This document shows, piece after piece, positions 16,052-25,700 of a stretch of 49,672 bases of DNA. The notes under the pieces were generated by a model. The model was not told where the DNA came from, did no database searches, and worked only from the letters and a program-made list of their open reading frames with translations. A program made the position numbers and the translations under genes. Positions within the stretch are counted from its first letter, which is position 1. Every line of letters begins with the position of its first letter. The stretch is from Candidatus Methanomethylophilaceae archaeon (lineage in GTDB: Archaea > Thermoplasmatota > Thermoplasmata > Methanomassiliicoccales > Methanomethylophilaceae), in assembly GCA_017540825.1 (NCBI GenBank), contig JAFYAH010000020.1, positions 1 through 49,672 on the forward strand, written 5' to 3'.

Positions 16052-17338
16052 TCAGAGAAGCTGCTCGAGCTTGCTCAGCATGTCCTTGGTGTCTTTGGCG
16101 AGGAGCCTTATGATCCTCTCCTTCCTTCCCGCCTTGTCCACGATCGCGTCGGGGGTGCGCTTGGTCTTGGATATGGCCTTCTCGGTGAATTCGGAGAGGC
16201 GCTCGCGGTTCATCTCCGCCACGACCACGTTGAGGCCGATGTCCTGCATGACGAACATCGTGTCCGGGCTGTAGGCGATGCTCATTATGCACCTGGCCGA
16301 CGGGTCGTGCTTCATGACCGTCAGCAGAACGTACGAGAGGTTCTCGGCGGCGCCGAACTTGATCTGACCGTTCTTCCTGAGTATGCCGTTATGTACGGCC
16401 ATGCCCCTGTCGACGGCGGCGATCTCCTCCGGCCCTGCGGCGTCCTTCATGGCCATGGCGATGTTCATGCCGCTCTTGGGCACGAGCTCGTCGGGGACGA
16501 TGTCGAGGATCCTGGAGGTGGCGCTGTCCAGGGCCTCCAGCACTGCGGAGCGGTCGCTCTCCCCCTTCATCTTGACCATGGGGTTGACCACGAGGTCCCC
16601 CTTCCCTATCTGGTACTGAGTGGCTATGGACTCCTGGATGAGCTCCCTGGACTTCACCACCGAGTTCATTATGTCGATCCCCTTGGCCATGCTGGCGGTG
16701 ATGAACGACGATAGCACGCATCCGCTCCCGTGCCCGGACTTCTTGAGGCGAGGGTACTCGAACTTGGTGAACTCCGACGAGAGGTAGAGGTAATCCACGA
16801 CGGTGGGCGTGTTGAAGTGCCCTCCTTTGATATAGACCGAGGAGCCGGTCTTGCCGATCACCTCGCACGCGAACATCAGGTCGTCCTTGTTCTGTATCCT
16901 CATCCCCGAGAGGACCTCCGCCTCGTGCTTGTTGGGAGTCACGAGCTCGCAGATCGGTATGAGGTCCTTCTTGAGGACCTTCACCAGGTCGGCCTGGGCG
17001 AGGTCGTACCCCGTCCCGGAGACCATGACCGGGTCCACGACTAGAGGCATGTCGTGGTCTTCCAATATGTCCACCACCGTCTCGGCGATGTCTGCGCTGT
17101 ACAGCATCCCCGTCTTGACGGCCCTCACGTCGCAGTCGCGGAGTACCGCCTCCAGCTGCGACTTAACGAATTCCTCCGAGACCGGGAGGATGCCAGAGAC
17201 TCCGCGCGTGTTCTGGGCTGTGATTGCTGTGATGACTGAGGCGGCATGGACCCCGAGCACCGCCATGGCCTTTACATCGGCCTGGATGCCGGCTCCTCCG
17301 ACGGAATCCGATCCCGCCACCGTTAGAGCTGTTCTCAT
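16052..17338 (-). CDS. thiD: ThiD-ThiN fusion with degenerate ThiN domain
   Basis: A 428-residue fusion. Residues 1-255 are an HMP/HMP-phosphate kinase (ThiD): GSDSVGGAGIQADVK, VKTGMLYS, VVDPVMVSGTG and the GHGSGCVLSSF anion hole with Cys207. Residues about 265-428 are a ThiN domain, which in archaea condenses HMP-PP and thiazole phosphate. The two ThiN residues I recall as essential, an Arg in VxGR and a His 21 residues later in FGASSH, read Gly312 (VDRG) and Asn333 (FGAAEN) here. This half is probably inactive as a synthase and may bind thiamine phosphate as a sensor; ThiE is encoded nearby. Leaderless promoter, TATA at 17358-17370. Confidence 0.9.
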   Translation of the reverse strand: MRTALTVAGSDSVGGAGIQADVKAMAVLGVHAASVITAITAQNTRGVSGILPVSEEFVKSQLEAVLRDCDVRAVKTGMLYSADIAETVVDILEDHDMPLVVDPVMVSGTGYDLAQADLVKVLKKDLIPICELVTPNKHEAEVLSGMRIQNKDDLMFACEVIGKTGSSVYIKGGHFNTPTVVDYLYLSSEFTKFEYPRLKKSGHGSGCVLSSFITASMAKGIDIMNSVVKSRELIQESIATQYQIGKGDLVVNPMVKMKGESDRSAVLEALDSATSRILDIVPDELVPKSGMNIAMAMKDAAGPEEIAAVDRGMAVHNGILRKNGQIKFGAAENLSYVLLTVMKHDPSARCIMSIAYSPDTMFVMQDIGLNVVVAEMNRERLSEFTEKAISKTKRTPDAIVDKAGRKERIIRLLAKDTKDMLSKLEQLL

Positions 17339-17357
17339 CGCTTGTCTTTATGGTGAA

Positions 17358-17416
17358 CTTATATATTATCTCATCAAGCGCCAGTCGCCGCCCGACGTTA
17401 GAAAACCGTTTAATAC
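17358..17416. promoter_or_regulatory. divergent TATA boxes of thiD-thiN and the gene at 17439
   Basis: On the minus strand GATAATATATAAG (17358-17370) lies about 26 bases before the ATG at 17338. On the plus strand GTTTAATAC (17408-17416) lies about 27 bases before the ATG at 17439. Both spacings imply leaderless transcripts. No shared operator is evident between them. Confidence 0.6.
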
Positions 17417-17438
17417 AGCTCTGCGTTGACCCGGGACG

Positions 17439-17807
17439 ATGAAGATCGTCAGCACCCATTTCGTTCTCAAGGACGGCTCTGACTACAAGGACCTGGCGCC
17501 GGTCTTCCCCGATCTGCTCAAAGCCCTGCTGGAAGAGATCGGGCAGATGCCGGAAGAGGACGATATACTGCAGATGTACATTGCCCTCAACCTGGCCGAC
17601 CTGGAGCTCAACAGGAAGCCGGAGGGGTACAACAGGAAGGGGAAGGTCAGGCTCGTGTTCCCGATGGAGAGGAAGGAATTCTACCTGAAGACCTACGAGA
17701 AGTTCAACAACCTCGAGAAGATCGTCACCAGGTTCAAGGAGATCCTCGACGACGCCGGGGTCAGGTACGAGATCCCTTCCGACGACAACTACATGGTCCT
17801 CCGCTGA
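17439..17807 (+). CDS. hypothetical protein, 122 aa
   Basis: A 122-residue soluble, charged, probably alpha/beta protein with no membrane segment or metal motif. It opens with MKIVSTHFVLKDGSDYKDLAPVFPDLLKALLEE and has a basic central part (NRKPEGYNRKGKVRLVFPMERKEFY). I do not recognise the family. Codon use matches its neighbours, the TATA box sits 27 bases upstream, and the TGA is 11 bases from the EamA transporter start, so it is very likely a real gene co-transcribed with that transporter. Confidence 0.75.
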   Translation: MKIVSTHFVLKDGSDYKDLAPVFPDLLKALLEEIGQMPEEDDILQMYIALNLADLELNRKPEGYNRKGKVRLVFPMERKEFYLKTYEKFNNLEKIVTRFKEILDDAGVRYEIPSDDNYMVLR

Positions 17808-17818
17808 CGGTCTTTCGC

Positions 17819-18715
17819 ATGAAGAACAGCGGCATTGCCGCCCTTTGCGTGGTGGCGGCGGCCTCGCTCTGGGGCCTCATTGGGTTGTTCACACGCTCCT
17901 TGGCTGGCGCGGGCCTGAGCCCGATCGAGATCGCGGAGGTGAGATGCTCGGTGACGGCCGCCTGCGTTCTGGTTATCCTGGCCGCCTTCGACAGGAAGCT
18001 GCTCAGGATATCCGTCAGGGACGTGTGGATGTTCGTCGGGACCGGCGCATTGAGCATCGCGCTTTTCAACGTTCTGTACTTCACAGCGACGACCATGTTG
18101 ACGCTGTCCATGGCCGCGGTGCTGCTCTACACCGCCCCCTGCTTCGTGATGCTGATGTCGGCGGCGGTGTTCAAGGAGAAGGTCACCCGGAAGAAGGCCT
18201 TGGCCCTCGGCGCCGCCTTCCTAGGATGCGCCCTGACCGCGGGCGTGGTCGGAGGAGTGGGGAGCATCGACGCCGTCGGGATCGCGGTGGGCGTCGGATC
18301 GGGGCTCGGATACGCCATGTACAGCATATTCGGGAAGATAGCCCTGAGAAAGTACCATCCCTTCACCATCACGTTCTACACGTTCCTGGTCGCGGCGCTG
18401 TGCCTGCTGCCTTTCTCCGACGTCTCGAACATAGCGTCTGCGGCAGTCTCCGGATCGGCACCGATGATGCTGTCCCTGGGGGTCGTGGTGACCCTGGTGC
18501 CATACTTCCTTTACACCTACGGCCTGAGCCGCATGGACGCCGGGAAGGCCGCCGTCCTCGCGTTCGTGGAGCCGATGGTGGCGACCTTGGTCGGGTTCGC
18601 GCTATTCGGGGAGAGCCCCGGGATGCCCGAGCTGGCCGGGATCGCGCTGATACTGGCGTCCGTTGTGCTCCTGAACGCCGGCTCCGAAATGACCTCGGAG
18701 CAGCATGAAGACTGA
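17819..18715 (+). CDS. EamA/DMT-family transporter
   Basis: A 298-residue protein with ten hydrophobic segments in two related halves, each of EamA type (SLWGLIGLFTRSL at the first; SGLGYAMYSIFGKIAL at the start of the second, with FVEPMVATLVGFALFGESPGMPELAGIALILASVVLLN at the end). Family members export amino acids or other metabolites through the membrane; the substrate is not predictable. Starts 11 bases after the small unknown gene and ends 11 bases before the convergent pirin gene. Confidence 0.9.
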   Translation: MKNSGIAALCVVAAASLWGLIGLFTRSLAGAGLSPIEIAEVRCSVTAACVLVILAAFDRKLLRISVRDVWMFVGTGALSIALFNVLYFTATTMLTLSMAAVLLYTAPCFVMLMSAAVFKEKVTRKKALALGAAFLGCALTAGVVGGVGSIDAVGIAVGVGSGLGYAMYSIFGKIALRKYHPFTITFYTFLVAALCLLPFSDVSNIASAAVSGSAPMMLSLGVVVTLVPYFLYTYGLSRMDAGKAAVLAFVEPMVATLVGFALFGESPGMPELAGIALILASVVLLNAGSEMTSEQHED

Positions 18716-18726
18716 AGGTGGACGCA

Positions 18727-19782
18727 TCAGAGAAGGGACGGTCGCTCGCCGGCGGATCCGGGCGGGGTCTCGCGGGTCCCGTCGGAGCGTTGGAGGAACC
18801 TTCCCGAGTCTATGGGGTTGACCCTGTCAATGACGTCCCACGGCCAGCGCTCGAACTCGTGCATCCTTATGTCCTGTAGGGCCCCCCTCACCTCCTTGTC
18901 GGAGCCCAGGAGCACGGGGCCGAACATGGACATCTTCTGGCCGATAGGGATCCCCTCCAGGAGCCAGAACACGGACCTCTCCGCCCCGTTCTCGACGGTC
19001 ACCTCGGCTCCCGGGTCTATCTTCATCTGCAGGTTCCAAATCACCTCTGTCCCCATCACGACGGCCTTGTCGCCGGAGACGAAATAGAGGTTCCTGTTCG
19101 CCTTCGGGTCCGCGGGCCCGGCCTCGAACCTCCCCCCTGGCTCCAGCTCTATCCTGAGGATCCTGACGGCGTGGGACCTGTCCGCCCATGTGTGGGCGCT
19201 GGGGGACCAGATGCTCCTGCCGCCGTACTCCCCGCAGAGGACCTGGACACGGCATCCTTCGGACTCGACCACCGGGATGTCCTCCCTCCACACGGTGCTG
19301 ACCGACGGCTCGGGGATGTTCTTCTCCTCCAGAGGGAGGGCGATCATGACCTGAGTTATGTCGTTGGGGTTCCGGCCCTCCTGGTCCACCAGAGGGTACA
19401 TCTCGCAGTGCTCGTAGAACCCTGGCGCGGAGACCCACTGGACGTCCCCGAAGCCGAAGCGCCCGGTGTTGCCCTCGCAGTCCGAGTGGTCCACGTACCC
19501 GATCTGGGGCAGGGTGAGGGTCTCGTAGCCCCAGTGGGCGTGCATCGGGAATCCCGGGACCACCTTGCCGTTGTACATCCTGAAACCCAGCATCTTCTTG
19601 TAGTCGCGACCCAGGTTCCTTCCCGAAATCTCCATCAGAGGGGGCGCCATCTGCGCGTTGCCGTGGGGATAGTCGTCCTCGTGATGGGAGACGAATATGA
19701 ACGGGTCCTCCACGTCCCAGTGCATGGTCAGCTCGGACGTCCTGATGAACGGACCCTTGGATTTCCTGGAGAAGAAGGCCAT
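18727..19782 (-). CDS. pirin-family cupin protein
   Basis: A 351-residue double-cupin. The N-terminal cupin has the metal site GFPMHAHWGYETLT near 80-90 (two His and a Glu), followed by GDVQWVSAPGFYEHCEM, typical of pirins. The C-terminal cupin-like half includes RIELEPGGRFEA and FVSGDKAVV. Pirins are Fe-binding proteins; some have quercetinase activity and others are cofactors, so the role is open. The sequence is somewhat longer at both ends than bacterial pirins of about 290 residues. Monocistronic as far as can be seen. Confidence 0.85.
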   Translation of the reverse strand: MAFFSRKSKGPFIRTSELTMHWDVEDPFIFVSHHEDDYPHGNAQMAPPLMEISGRNLGRDYKKMLGFRMYNGKVVPGFPMHAHWGYETLTLPQIGYVDHSDCEGNTGRFGFGDVQWVSAPGFYEHCEMYPLVDQEGRNPNDITQVMIALPLEEKNIPEPSVSTVWREDIPVVESEGCRVQVLCGEYGGRSIWSPSAHTWADRSHAVRILRIELEPGGRFEAGPADPKANRNLYFVSGDKAVVMGTEVIWNLQMKIDPGAEVTVENGAERSVFWLLEGIPIGQKMSMFGPVLLGSDKEVRGALQDIRMHEFERWPWDVIDRVNPIDSGRFLQRSDGTRETPPGSAGERPSLL

Positions 19783-19813
19783 GCGGACGCATGACAGGGA
19801 CGGTTTATGAATG

Positions 19814-21052
19814 TTATCGGAGGCGGTAGGCCTCCAGCATCAGGTCCAGCTTCGCGGAGAGCCATCCGTCAAGGAACTCCAGGTGCCTCTCCCACGACCC
19901 GAACATCATGAACTCGAGCGGGGCGGAGAAGACGTTGGTGCCTATGTAGCGCCATCTGGCGAAGTTCCGGTGGAAGTCCCCGGAGTGGGACAGGACGTGC
20001 TCGCTGCATCCGGCCAGGGCCTCCCTGATGTCGCCGCTCCTCTCCGAGAGGACCTCCGCGACCTTCTCCTGGAACTCCTCGTGCCCCAGGAGCCCGGAGT
20101 ACCAGATGCTCTTCTTGTCGACGAACATCCTGCTGGAGAACATGCGGTCGGACGTCCCGATGTCCCCGGCGGAATGGTCGAAGTCCCATATGGGGCCGCT
20201 GCTGATCCTCCCTCCGGCGTCGCGGAAGAAGTAGAAGCTGGAAAAGTTGACGTCCGACTCGCTGAACAGCTCCTCCACTATGTACGTGCGAGCGAAGCTG
20301 TCGACGTCTATGCGCTCCTCGACGGCTGCCCAATCCCCGGACTCTATCGCCGAGGGCGCGCCCACCATGGCCTCCTTGACGAGAGCCAGCTGCTCGGGGA
20401 TGCATTTCGGGTCCTTCACGGAGTAGCTCTTCCTGCCTATCTTGAAGTAGTCCACGTCCTCGTCACCCTCGTATATCGCCCAGCCGTCCATCTCCACGAT
20501 GAACCCGAAGTCCACGTTGCCGACGCTGTCATCGATCTCCACCCGTCCCGGCCCCATCTCTATCTTCTCCGAGAGGAGGTATACGCCGCGGTAGTCCCCG
20601 TTCACGTACAGGTTCACGAACGCACAGGAAGGCGTAAAGGGGCAACCGACCGCCTCCGCCGCGCTGAAAGCGTAATAGGTCCTGGAGAGCGTCTGGTCGC
20701 TGTGGTTGGCCGTCAGCACCCAGGTCTTGTCCGCTGGCATACCCAGGAAGCTAGCGGCCTTGTCGAGCTTGAGGGTGTAGGGCTTCTTCACCTCGTTCCA
20801 GGAGGAGTTACCGCGGCCCTTGACACCTGCATCCAGCCCTTCGAACCCCGGCTCCTGATTGTCTAGAGATACCCTGCACCGAAGATAGCCCTCCTTCGAT
20901 AGTATCTCCTCGCCTCCGTCGACGTCGATGTGGACGCTGGGAAAGGACAGGCCGCCTCCCTCGAGCTCGGTGGAGGCCGCCAAGAGGACCAGAAGCATCG
21001 CCAGAGCAGCGAGGATGGCGACCTTGCAGACCGACGCCGGGATCGATGCCAT
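19814..21052 (-). CDS. secreted CotH-family protein kinase
   Basis: A 412-residue protein with an N-terminal signal or anchor segment (VAILAALAMLLVLLAAS), then a CotH domain. The conserved motifs GVKGRGNSSWNEVKKPYTLKLDK, LTANHSDQTLSRTYYAF, VNLYVNGDYRGVYLLSEKIE, GFIVEMDG, and the metal-binding GPIWDFDHSAG are present, so kinase activity is plausible. CotH proteins phosphorylate secreted or surface proteins on Ser/His in spore-formers; in archaea the targets are unknown, and the neighbouring LRR surface proteins are possible clients. The ATG at 21052 lies inside the open frame of the membrane-protein gene upstream. Stop is TAA. Confidence 0.87.
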   Translation of the reverse strand: MASIPASVCKVAILAALAMLLVLLAASTELEGGGLSFPSVHIDVDGGEEILSKEGYLRCRVSLDNQEPGFEGLDAGVKGRGNSSWNEVKKPYTLKLDKAASFLGMPADKTWVLTANHSDQTLSRTYYAFSAAEAVGCPFTPSCAFVNLYVNGDYRGVYLLSEKIEMGPGRVEIDDSVGNVDFGFIVEMDGWAIYEGDEDVDYFKIGRKSYSVKDPKCIPEQLALVKEAMVGAPSAIESGDWAAVEERIDVDSFARTYIVEELFSESDVNFSSFYFFRDAGGRISSGPIWDFDHSAGDIGTSDRMFSSRMFVDKKSIWYSGLLGHEEFQEKVAEVLSERSGDIREALAGCSEHVLSHSGDFHRNFARWRYIGTNVFSAPLEFMMFGSWERHLEFLDGWLSAKLDLMLEAYRLR

Positions 21053-21762
21053 GCTGCCACACCCAGAAGAAATCCAGCGGCCATGTCCAGCGCCATCATG
21101 TCCAATGCCAGGCCGACCGCCTGGGAGGGGGACCTGCGGTGGACGCGGAACACCAGCCATATCTCTATAGCCGAGAACGCGAAGGCCGAGAACTGGACCT
21201 GCGCGTACTGGTACGTGGAGACATCGGAGCCCAGGATCACGGCGCCCGCCCACAGGGACGCCATGGAGGCCGCGAGCGCGAGGAAAGCGATGGCCGCCGA
21301 GCGCCAGGAGATGGCAGGAGCCTCGTAAGCCGGAACCTTTCCGGAGCCGAAGAGGACGGCCGCCGCGGAGACGAAGATCGCGACTGCGTTTCCATGATAG
21401 AACGATACCGCCCCTGCGTAAGCCAGGATCAGGGTCGATAAAGATACGGCTCCGGCGACGGCTGCCGCGAAGCATCCGCCATTGCCCAAGCAGGCAGAGG
21501 ACACCAGAAGGGCCACCGACATCCACAGGGACGCCATATGCAGGCCGAAGACGCCCAGGGGAAAGGTCGGCTCGTCCTGAGAGGAGATCAGCAGGACGAC
21601 GGCGACGGAGGCCGCCACGGCTGCGGATATGGCACGGTTGTCGAGCGGGACCCCGGGAGCGCTCCTGGATGCGACCCTGGCCACCGCATACGCTGAAAGG
21701 GCCGAGAAGGCGAGCAGGGGAATCCAAAGCGCCACGGCGTTCAATCGCCTTGCCTGTATCAT
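20863..21762 (-). CDS. multispanning membrane protein of unknown function
   Basis: About 235 recognisable residues with seven or eight hydrophobic segments separated by short loops, ending with LDMMALDMAAGFLLGVAAWHRSRRR. I do not recognise a family; no catalytic or transport motif stands out. The frame has no stop at the start of the cotH-type gene (21052) and runs on 190 bases inside it, adding a Ser/Arg-rich tail that is a shadow of that gene. It precedes the secreted kinase on the same strand, so the two are likely one unit, possibly a membrane partner or exporter for it. Confidence 0.65.
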   Translation of the reverse strand: MIQARRLNAVALWIPLLAFSALSAYAVARVASRSAPGVPLDNRAISAAVAASVAVVLLISSQDEPTFPLGVFGLHMASLWMSVALLVSSACLGNGGCFAAAVAGAVSLSTLILAYAGAVSFYHGNAVAIFVSAAAVLFGSGKVPAYEAPAISWRSAAIAFLALAASMASLWAGAVILGSDVSTYQYAQVQFSAFAFSAIEIWLVFRVHRRSPSQAVGLALDMMALDMAAGFLLGVAAWHRSRRRSARSPSSLLWRCFWSSWRPPPSSREAACPFPASTSTSTEARRYYRRRAIFGAGYL

Positions 21763-21872
21763 TCACTGTTGGCGGTCACGCCGTCCCCTCGGGCGTGAGG
21801 GACGCGGGCAGGAGCATCCAGAGGGCATGGCTTTCAGGGCATCCGTTATATCCGCGATGCCTATGCACTCGC

Positions 21873-22586
21873 ATGCCCGAGGACGGAGTTCGTCTAAACA
21901 AGTTCATCAGCGAATCAGGCGTCGCTTCACGCAGAGCGGCGGACCGCATGGTAGAGGACGGCAGGGTCGCCATAAACGGCAGGACCGCCTCCCTGGGCGA
22001 CAAGATTCACGAAGGGGACCGGGTGGAGGTCGACGGGAAGCCGATACGCAAGGTCCGCAAGGAGGTCATCCTCGCCTTCAACAAGCCGAGGGGCGTCACC
22101 TGCACCGCCGACCCGGGCGACCCGGACAACGTCGTCGACTTCATAGGGTACCCGGAGAGGATCTATTCCGTGGGAAGGCTGGACAAGTACTCGCAAGGCC
22201 TCCTGCTGATGACCAACAACGGGGAGCTCGCATACAGGATCATGCGCTCCAGAGGGGAGCACGAGAAGGAGTACGTCGTAAAGGTCGACAGACCCGTCAC
22301 GGAGCGGTTCCTCCAGGGCATGGCGTCCGGCGTGCCGCTCGACGACGGGGTCGTGACGAAGAAGTGCCAGGTGGAGAAGCTGTCGGAGCACGAGTTCAGG
22401 ATCGTCCTGAGGCAGGGGCTCAACAGGCAGATCCGCCGGATGTGCGACCACTTCGACTACCGGGTCGAGAGGCTAAAGAGGATAAGGGTGGTCAACATCG
22501 AGCTGGGAGACCTGAAGGCGGGCGAATACCGCGACCTCACCGACGCCGAGCGCGAGGAGCTTCTCAGAAGGCTGGGCATGGACTGA
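21873..22586 (+). CDS. RsuA/RluB/RluF-family pseudouridine synthase
   Basis: A 237-residue RNA-modifying enzyme: an S4 RNA-binding domain at residues 1-60 (RLNKFISESGVASRRAADRMVEDGRVAINGR) and a catalytic domain with YSVGRLDKYSQGLLLMTNNGELAYRI containing the catalytic Asp, KEYVVKV, and the C-terminal GLNRQIRRMCDHFDYRVERLKRIRV. These mark the bacterial RsuA/RluF branch that modifies rRNA (or tRNA for RluF). The branch is mainly bacterial, so acquisition by transfer from gut bacteria is a reasonable inference. The frame is open further upstream, but homology begins at the ATG at 21873. Confidence 0.9.
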   Translation: MPEDGVRLNKFISESGVASRRAADRMVEDGRVAINGRTASLGDKIHEGDRVEVDGKPIRKVRKEVILAFNKPRGVTCTADPGDPDNVVDFIGYPERIYSVGRLDKYSQGLLLMTNNGELAYRIMRSRGEHEKEYVVKVDRPVTERFLQGMASGVPLDDGVVTKKCQVEKLSEHEFRIVLRQGLNRQIRRMCDHFDYRVERLKRIRVVNIELGDLKAGEYRDLTDAEREELLRRLGMD

Positions 22587-22602
22587 CCTGGAAAGGACGT
22601 CG

Positions 22603-22671
22603 CGTGCGCGCACGGCCCCTGCTTTTTACCCTTCCACGACCACGGCGGGCAGCACGGACGGGAACTCCCGT
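22603..22671 (+). terminator. hairpins between pseudouridine synthase and LRR gene
   Basis: A perfect 12-bp palindrome CGTGCGCGCACG (22603-22614) is followed by GCTTTTTACC. A second inverted repeat, ACGGG-AACT-CCCGT (22658-22671), lies further on. The first plus the T-run resembles a terminator for the synthase gene; the second could belong to the leader of the LRR gene. Confidence 0.4.
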
Positions 22672-22730
22672 GCCCGGAACGGCCGGACGGGCTCATGGAA
22701 AACCGTGACCTAGGCCGAGGCTGTGATCAG

Positions 22731-25700
22731 ATGAGGATTACATGGTTAGGAGCTGTGCTGCTCATGACTGCCGCCGCGCTGGCGCTCGTTTCACCCTGCG
22801 CGGACGCCGAGGACGGCCTGTGCCAGGTCAAGATCAGCGGGACGGTGTCAGCGGACGCCGAGGCGGTGCTGTCCGGTGCGGCGGGAGAGACGGTCGTCCA
22901 GATAGGCGACCGCATAGTGTCCACGATGGTCGCGCCGGGGGAGTACGTGCTCTCGGTGCGGTCGGCGGACGGGACTGTATACAACGAGAAGGAGGTCGTC
23001 ATCGATGGGATGGCGACGTTCAGGTTCTTCACCACGAAGCTATGCTCGGGGAACAGCGGATGGACGCACGGCAAGGACTACACGTCCGACATCGTCCTGA
23101 ACAACGGGAACACCCGCTTCGCCCCCGTCATGGTGGACGGCGCCGGGGTGACCATCGTCGCCGAGGTCGGAGATGTGGCGGACGTGACGGCCATACCCTC
23201 GGCCGACACCGTTGCCAAAGGGTTCTGCCCGGTGCACAGGACAATAACGCTGTCCTCCGTCAAGAGCGTCTACAAGTACGTGCTTCCTGCGGCGGACGAG
23301 TTCAAGATCACCGTCCCCTCGGGGTCTTCGGTTAGCCTGGGGATGAGGGCTTACGACGTCATGGAGCCCCTGGAGATAGCGCCATTCGAGATCGAAGACG
23401 ACGGGGAGAAGGCGACTTACACCTACTGGCTCATCGTCGGGTACACCTACGGGCTGCGCGTGTCCGCCGACGGGTTCGCGGACCATTGCTGCGTTCTCAG
23501 GATGAAAGCGGGCCTCAAGGCGGAGGTGACCAAGGAGGAGATCGAGTCCCTTTCCGCCGACGACCCCGGGACCGGGGACGCGGAATGCGACATGCTCCTC
23601 AACGTCAACGCCGAAGGCTTCCTGAGGATGGGCGTCGGCGGCCGCTTCGTCCTGAGCCCCCAGAGGGTGACCTACACCGACGACGACGCCAAGTACGGGA
23701 TGTTCCTGTCCCCAGAGTTCCACTACTCGGCGATATCCCCTGACGGCTCCCCGAGCGACGTCGTCTCGTTCGAAGGGAGCGCCATGAGGGCGGAGAAGGA
23801 AGGGACTGCGTTCGTCCTGGTCACCTGCGAGGCCGTTTCGGTCAGATACCTCAACGTCCCCGACATGTCCGACAAGGTGTTCCACGCCGGAAACGGAAAA
23901 GGGACTGGAGTCTTCGTGGTGACCGTCGGCGGAGGCGCCGGACCGGACATGGGAGTGGAGATCAGGTCGCAGAACGTGTCCGGAAGGGAGTCTGGCAGCC
24001 ACTTCGACTCCGACCTGGACGTGATATACTACTCGGAGGAGGTCAGGCACGGGTCGGTCTACATCGACGCCACGTACTCCGGGCGCTCCAGCGTGTTCAA
24101 CCCCGTGTACGTCGATGGAAGGCTCGCGTCATTCTCGCAGGCGGAGACGATATCCTCCGAGAGATGCCGTGCCGAGGTGGTGAACGGGCCGAACATCGTC
24201 CGCGCCGAGACGGATTCAGGAGCCTCCTACCAGGTCGTCAAGGCCTCGCCGGTGAAGGTGTCCGTCATAGACCTCGACCGCGGATCCTACGACCTTTTCG
24301 TCCCGGGAGACGAGATAAGCGTGGAGGTCACAGGCGTCCGCGCGCCGGCGTCCTCCCAGTTCTACGGGGCCGAGGCGTCCCTCGTGCTGACCATGTACGG
24401 CGAGACCTACGTGTCCGACCGCGACGGGAGCTTCGGGGCCATAACCATACCTCGGGACGCTTCTGGAGAGGGCGTTCCGATGTCCCTGAAGGTCTGCTGC
24501 AGCGGATGCTGCCCCGTGTTCGGTTCCCACAGGGCCGGGACCGACGGCCTCGTGTCCGAGGACAGGTCGGCAGACTTCGGCTCCTTCACGCTGAAGAGGT
24601 ACTTCCTCTCCGAATACCGCACCATAAGCCTCGACACCATGGTCGACGAAGACTGGGACACCCACGCCTCGGCCGACGCGGGCGCCCAGGGGAAGACGGT
24701 GGACATAGGGAGCTTCGAGGTAGTCGCGGGGAAGAGGCTGTACCTCTCGCTGAACAGGACGTCCTCGCAGGCTCTTTACGGGGCGAAGTCCATATCCGGT
24801 ACGGAGGAGTGGATGGAGTGCGACACGCTGGCGTCCACTACCGACAAGGTCCTGATCGTGGCCGCGCCCGGGGCGGATGACATCGGTGACCACTCGTTCA
24901 CTATAGTCCTGAAGCTGCTGAACAAGCAAGGCACCATGAAGACCACGGTCACCGGGAAGATAACGGTGCTGGAGACCCGCACGGTCGTAGACCTCGTGTC
25001 CATCGCCGGGAAAAGCGTGTCTCTGCCCGGGATCCCAGAAGGTACGCCTGTCCCCGAGGGGATGGAGTTCAAGTCCTGGAACACGGAACCTGACGGCACG
25101 GGGACCGAGTACATAGCAGGCACCATGATGAACCCGAACACGGACATGCGCCTGTTCGCCCAGTACGGGAGCCTCGACGTGGGCTCCACCTTCCTCGAGG
25201 ACGGCCTGTACTATACGATCACATCTCTGGACAGCGCATCCGGCACCGTCACCGTCACCGGGTGCGTGGACTCGTACGGGCAGGACCTGGTCATACCGGC
25301 GTCCGTCGAGTACGGCGGAGTGGAATACGCTGTGGACGCGATCGGCGAGAAGGCGTTCTACGGCAACTCCACGATAAGGACGGCGGACCTCACCACCGCG
25401 AAGAGCATAGGCTTCAAGGCGTTCTCCTATGGGCTGGAGCTCCAGTCCCTGAGGGTCTCGGGCGATGTGGGAGCATATTCGTTCTACTGCTGCTACAAGC
25501 TCACCAGCCTCGAGATCGTAGGAGGCTCTAAGCTGGGGAAGAGCGCCTTCAGCGAGTGCAAGAACCTCGCCGACGTGACGTTCCCCGAGGACCTGAAAGT
25601 CGGCAAGAACGCATTCTACAAGTGCACGTTCAAGTCCGAGGACGGGACCAGGCTGTCGTACGACGAGCTGGCCGGCCACAGGTTCGTCGGCGAGAAGGGG

